Source: Owenia fusiformis (taxonomy: Eukaryota; Annelida; Polychaeta; Sabellida; Oweniidae). Taken from it: 64,000 nucleotides of DNA. Below are positions 59,781 to 64,000 of this stretch, in pieces. Location: positions 24,174,166 to 24,238,165 of the forward strand of contig CAIIXF020000011.1 of NCBI GenBank assembly GCA_903813345.2, written 5' to 3'. Position numbers and translations under genes: made by a program. Each line of letters begins with the position of its first letter. Positions within the stretch are counted from its first letter, which is position 1. Below the pieces are notes generated by a model, which made no database searches, was not told the origin of the DNA, and saw only the letters and a list, made by a program, of their open reading frames with translations.

Positions 59781-60922
59781 GAGAAAGAACAGCAACACCC
59801 GACCAATGACGCCATTCGAGATAGACATACTTAGAACAGATGAACATCAGGCCAATAAAGGGACAGCGGAACAAAGACGTCAGTGCATTCTCTGAATATA
59901 TTTTTAGGGTTGCATTGATATGAAGCTATTATTATTTTAAGAAGACATAAATTCTCTGAAATAAATGTATTCCTTTTGATTAATAAAAAGTAGGTTTTAT
60001 ATATCATAAGCAAAAATGGTCCTCGTAAGGTAAAAGGACCTTTCTATCAGAAGATCGAGTACTTAGAATCGTAGGTTGAACCATAAATTTACAGAAATCG
60101 AGCAAGAAGGGCCACTTGGGGGGGGGGGGGGGGTGTGCTACTGTTTGAATCGGGAGCCTAAATGAGGCTCAGTGGCTGGGGATGACCCCCTGTCAAGAGA
60201 ATACCGATATGCTTATATTTTACTTCTATGAAATACTATATTTTAAAACGTAAAAGAAGCTATGTGGCCCATTGCCCTTCTTGTCCCGTTCTCCCTCACC
60301 ACTGAGAGAAACCTACTTCAGGCAAATGAACAAAAGATCAATAAACTCAATAAAATAAACCCAAGTAAAGCAAAAGGACATGGGACCAAAAATCACACTC
60401 TTGAGAGAACATAATAAAATATAACCTATTAAACCGTTAAGATTCCTGCGTTCTGATAATTCTTAAAGGAAACTAATACACGTCTTAAGATCGTCAACAC
60501 ACGTACGCCATGAACCTTAACTTTTGTTTGTCTCAATTTGAAACGTCCTATTTCATCAAAACATAATATTTTAACCGGTAACAATACCACTACTACTGCT
60601 TTTTTCATTTGCAAATAATTCAAGGGAAAATACTTCTTAGTCATAACTTCGTTTATTGAAATCCCATGATTCTATCTCCGTTTATTTCTTGAAACGCCCA
60701 GACAACACTTTCAAAATAGGTCTAAATAGCCATTACTTCTGTCAGAAACCGGAAGTTGATGTTGAGCAATACAAAATCAATATAAAAAATAGAATTCAAT
60801 ATAAGTGTAAATATTGTGTCATTGAGAATCATCAATGGAGTTTATAAAAGAATTCACTAGGGTTGAAATGTTATTCACATTCTATTGACGAACACACGCT
60901 TCGAGTCATGTGACTCAGATCA

Positions 60923-62351
60923 CACGGGGTACCATCGAATAATTTTGGCAACGTACCGGAGAACGATATTTTACTAAGAAATGGCAATAATTTAGCAAAA
61001 TATATTTTTTTACTAGAGTTCTATTTTGGTTTTGACAAAAGTAAATATTCCATGCAATAACTATTTCATTCATGAGTTTGTAGGAATTCTGTTGGAACCC
61101 AGTTCTGATCAAGTACGAAGTTATTGAAATCGGCGCAGACGGACTTTACTCCGAAAGATGGTTTTTCGATTATAACTTTTCACAACATTTAAGTAAAGAC
61201 TTTTGAAAAAAGTACAGAATAGTCCTTATACTTTTGAATAATTCTGTTATTTCTGATTCACACGACTCTGATTTGTTTAATTAAAAAAAAAGTTTTAAAA
61301 ATATTACTTAGGAACGTAACCGGAGCTGGGAACGTAACCGGAGCAGATCAGTTGAATTATTTAATCAAAATAATTAAAATATATGAATTAAAGCACATAT
61401 ACTAATAACATACGGGATTGTTCGAATGCGTATTTATTATTATTCCATAGTTAGCATGATATTCATTGGATAACATGTGAAAATAAAAACGGTATTTTTG
61501 TAATCAGTGGTAAAATATGATATTTTTAACAAATTTTCACTTAACCATAGCATACGGTTTTTTAGCCATGACATACGACGTCGTATGCGATGGTTAATGG
61601 ATTTTTGCTACTTCAGACTCAAAACGAGACTAAGTGTCAACATCGCCGGATCGTTTGGAAAATTCGAATGAAATGACTTAATTTCCGACAATTCTGATGA
61701 TGTCTTTAACTATGGAATAAAAAGAACATCCTATGATTTACTCGTGATATGATTTTAATCCACTTATGTATATTGATATCTGCACTCTCTCGCTACGCTC
61801 GCTCGTGCAGATATCATATCCATTCGTGGATAAAAATCATATCACTCATAAATCATAGGATATCCTCTATATATATATGCTTTAAATCATATATTTTTAT
61901 TTTTTTAAATTATATAATCCAACTGATCTGCTCCGGTTACGTTCCCAGCTCCGGTTACGTTCCTAAGTAATATTTTTAAAACTTTTTTTTTAATTAAACA
62001 AATCAGAGTCGTGTGAATCAGAAATAACAGAATTATTCAATAGTATAAGGACTATTCTGTACTTTTTTCAAAAGTCTATACTTAAATGTTGTAAAAAGTT
62101 ATAATTGAAAAACCATCTTTCGGAGTAAAGTCCGACTGCGCCGATTTCAATAACTTTGTACTTGATCAGAACTTGGTTCCAATAGAATTCCTACAAACTC
62201 ATGAATGAAATAGCCATTGCATGGAATACTTACTTTTGTCAAAATCAAAGTAGAACTCTAGTTAAAAAATATATTGTGCTAAATTATTGCCATTTCTTAG
62301 TAAAATGTCGTTCTCCGGTACGTTGCCAAAATTATTCGATGGTACCCCGTG
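60923..62351. mobile_element. 1.43-kb foldback transposable element, 432-bp arms, target duplication GATCA
   Basis: Arms 60923-61354 and 61920-62351 are inverted copies, over 90% alike by eye. They start CACGGGGTACCATCGAATAA and end with a doubled GGAACGTAACCGGAGC motif. Perfect GATCA lies outside both ends (60918-60922 and 62352-62356). The 565-bp centre contains a second hairpin (61730-61859) and the palindrome CATACGACGTCGTATG (61572-61587). No transposase frame is present. Between 59810 and 60922 I see no gene, only a G-run at 60118. Confidence 0.85.
61730..61859. repeat. Hairpin inside the foldback centre
   Basis: CCTATGATTTACTCGTGATA / TGATTTTAATCCAC / GATATCTGCAC is mirrored by GTGCAGATATC / GTGGATAAAAATCA / TATCACTCATAAATCATAGG. 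The loop contains TCGCTACGCTCGC. It is off-centre relative to the outer foldback, so it may be a separate nested element. Confidence 0.8.
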
Positions 62352-62696
62352 GATCACTGTGTTGGGAATTTGATTCCTTTCCTTCTGCAATGTAAAAGAA
62401 AGAACAACACACGAACAGATTAAAGTGAAATTTCTTATCATCAGAAAATATAACTATAAATAAATAATGATTTTGAGTCAGTCGCGTACAGATTATTAAT
62501 TACTACTTCCTTCATAGAATCTTATTTTTCAATCATCTCGTCACATTTCCATCCGGGCATCATCATGATTGCTAATTTGTCTACGTCTTCAATGTTACAG
62601 ATGATCTCATGACATTAACAGATTAATGAGTCTCGACAACGAACTTCACTCTAAAACTTATTACCCGAAAGAAGAGCTCAACAACGCTCGAAAAAC

Positions 62697-64000
62697 ATGG
62701 CAAGCAAAAGGGGATTGATCTTCAAAAGGACACTGTCTTGCTCAAACTTAGCAAAAGTTGAAGAACTGCGTAAAATTGTAGAAAACAATGTGTTCACTTC
62801 AACTGACGAGACCAAGCCCATGTGCCTCTTCCGATATTCGGAGTATACGATTAGCTGCCCGACCATGTCAAACTTTCCACGAGATTTTCAAGAGAATTTC
62901 GAGAGGGCGCTCATTGATGTGGATATGGAGAAGGGGCTTGAAGATGGGGGTTCTCTTAACTGGTGTCGCACTGCAAAACGACTGAGACCACTGGCTACAA
63001 AAGGTAATAGTATCTATTATCTAGCAATAATTTGAATCATCTTGCATTTCGAAATTATGAAATTTTTATGATTGAAAGTCAAGATGGTGTAACGAGTTTG
63101 AATTTTTTATTAAAATAAAACTTTACGTCATGACAAACATAATTTGTTTTTGTAAAGTTTGTTTTATGTATGTATGTATGCTGTTTTCATTTAGAGGATG
63201 GTAACTGTTTAACGCACGCTGTTTCTATTGGGATGTGGGGTTACCATGACAGCAGCTTGTTCCTAAGGCGACTGATTTACGTTGCCATGCAGAATGACGC
63301 CACTGGTAACCTGTTCAGAGATCGATGGCAAAATGAGGCCATGTCCATGGAGAATTCTTATAGTTCTGTAACTGGACTGGTAAGGGATATCCGATTTGTA
63401 ATCTTGTTGCAATTGCATATTTGAACTTTGACATGTGGTAATAACGTAACATCATTGTTTCGGTTTCGGAATTAACATCCGCCTAAGACACGGAATGCAT
63501 TAATTTACATTGTCTAATAATCATACATAAGAATTTATTCAACTCCTGGTTTACGAAAAGGATATGTCAATTTTATAAAAAATGAACATAAAAGTCCCCG
63601 TCAAAAAATTGAACAAATACCAAAATTGCTATTAATAAACTTTGCGATTTCCGGACGTTTCATCCTTATTCCAATCAATATGGTGACTACTGTTATGTTC
63701 TTATATCTTCCCTGAAACTTCCCCTTAAATTCTAATGGTTTAACATTCAATGCCTGGGGAAAATAGCGTCATTCTCAATCTTCTTTTGACCCCCGTTTTC
63801 TCAACTAAACCCTTACCTATATTAGAAATTGTTTCATATAAAATGTTGAATTGATAAATGCACAGTTAACATATTTTCTGCCGTTTATATAGGACCTTGA
63901 CGGAGAATGGATGAAGGTGATCGAGAGAGCAAATGACAAACCTAATGATGACCCACGAGCTCTTGAGATGCCTTATAAGGCATTGGAAGAGATACATGTG
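62697..64000 (+). CDS. A20/TNFAIP3-like OTU deubiquitinase, first three coding exons (gene continues)
   Basis: The start ATG at 62697 has a good context (AACATGG). Exons are 62697-63003, 63195-63379 and 63893-64000 (open at the edge), with phases 1 then 0. The N-terminal segment ends RALIDVDMEKGLEDGGSLNWC, close to the helix preceding the OTU core of A20. The catalytic loop is EDGNCLTHAVSIGMWG with nucleophile Cys107 (Cys103 in human A20), the intron falling just before it. RDRWQNEA, DLDGEWMKVIERA and YKALEEIHV continue the OTU fold. A20 edits and removes ubiquitin chains on NF-kB pathway adaptors. The catalytic His and any A20 zinc fingers would be beyond the window. Cezanne/OTUD7 is the alternative, but ALID...LNWC favours A20. 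No break is seen. Confidence 0.87.

Overview
This window is a eukaryotic nuclear chromosome segment. It is AT-rich, has spliced genes with GT-AG introns, is gene-sparse (about five genes in 64 kb) and is crowded with short non-autonomous DNA transposons, foldback elements and minisatellites. The gene set (an RBM28 orthologue, a beta-1,3-galactosyltransferase, a FAAH2-type amidase and an A20/TNFAIP3-type OTU protease) together with the repeat style suggests a marine invertebrate, possibly a deuterostome such as a hemichordate, echinoderm or amphioxus. The species cannot be fixed by eye.

Layout. Positions 797-26630 (+) hold the last four visible coding exons of RBM28, with an exceptionally long last intron (2141-26501). 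Nested antisense inside that intron is an apparently intact single-exon beta-1,3-galactosyltransferase gene (15899-17356, -). The rest of the intron is repeats: a 1.9-kb element with diverged ~465-bp repeats, a CCGT-rich element, a 1.7-kb CAG...CTG element with a 5-bp target duplication, a foldback with a nested miniature element, a TAA-flanked Harbinger-like element and an 84-bp minisatellite. From 26.9 to 40.5 kb there is no recognisable gene, but there are several terminal-inverted-repeat elements, including a TTAA-flanked 2.4-kb element sitting between two oppositely oriented minisatellite arrays. At 40548-41360 (+) is a single-exon gene for a disordered, unidentified 270-residue protein. 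From 41.4 to 48.8 kb there are more minisatellites, a recent 223-bp tandem duplication and a 46-bp poly(A)-tailed retroposed fragment.

Positions 48799-54193 (-) contain a complete seven-coding-exon FAAH2-like gene (521 residues, catalytic Lys-Ser-Ser triad intact). Its introns carry a nested pair of transposable elements and a small CAG...TTG element. From 54.2 to 62.7 kb there is a probable FAAH2 promoter, gene-poor sequence, a 45-bp minisatellite open on both strands and a large foldback element with 432-bp arms. The window ends inside an A20/TNFAIP3-like OTU gene (62697-64000, +), of which the first three coding exons, including the catalytic Cys, are present.

The genes do not form a pathway: RBM28 is a nucleolar ribosome-biogenesis factor, the glycosyltransferase is a Golgi enzyme, the amidase degrades bioactive lipid amides, and A20 restrains NF-kB signalling. 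No new multi-gene system is evident. The most unusual material is the nested transposon architecture and a duplicated in-frame splice-acceptor/exon start in RBM28.
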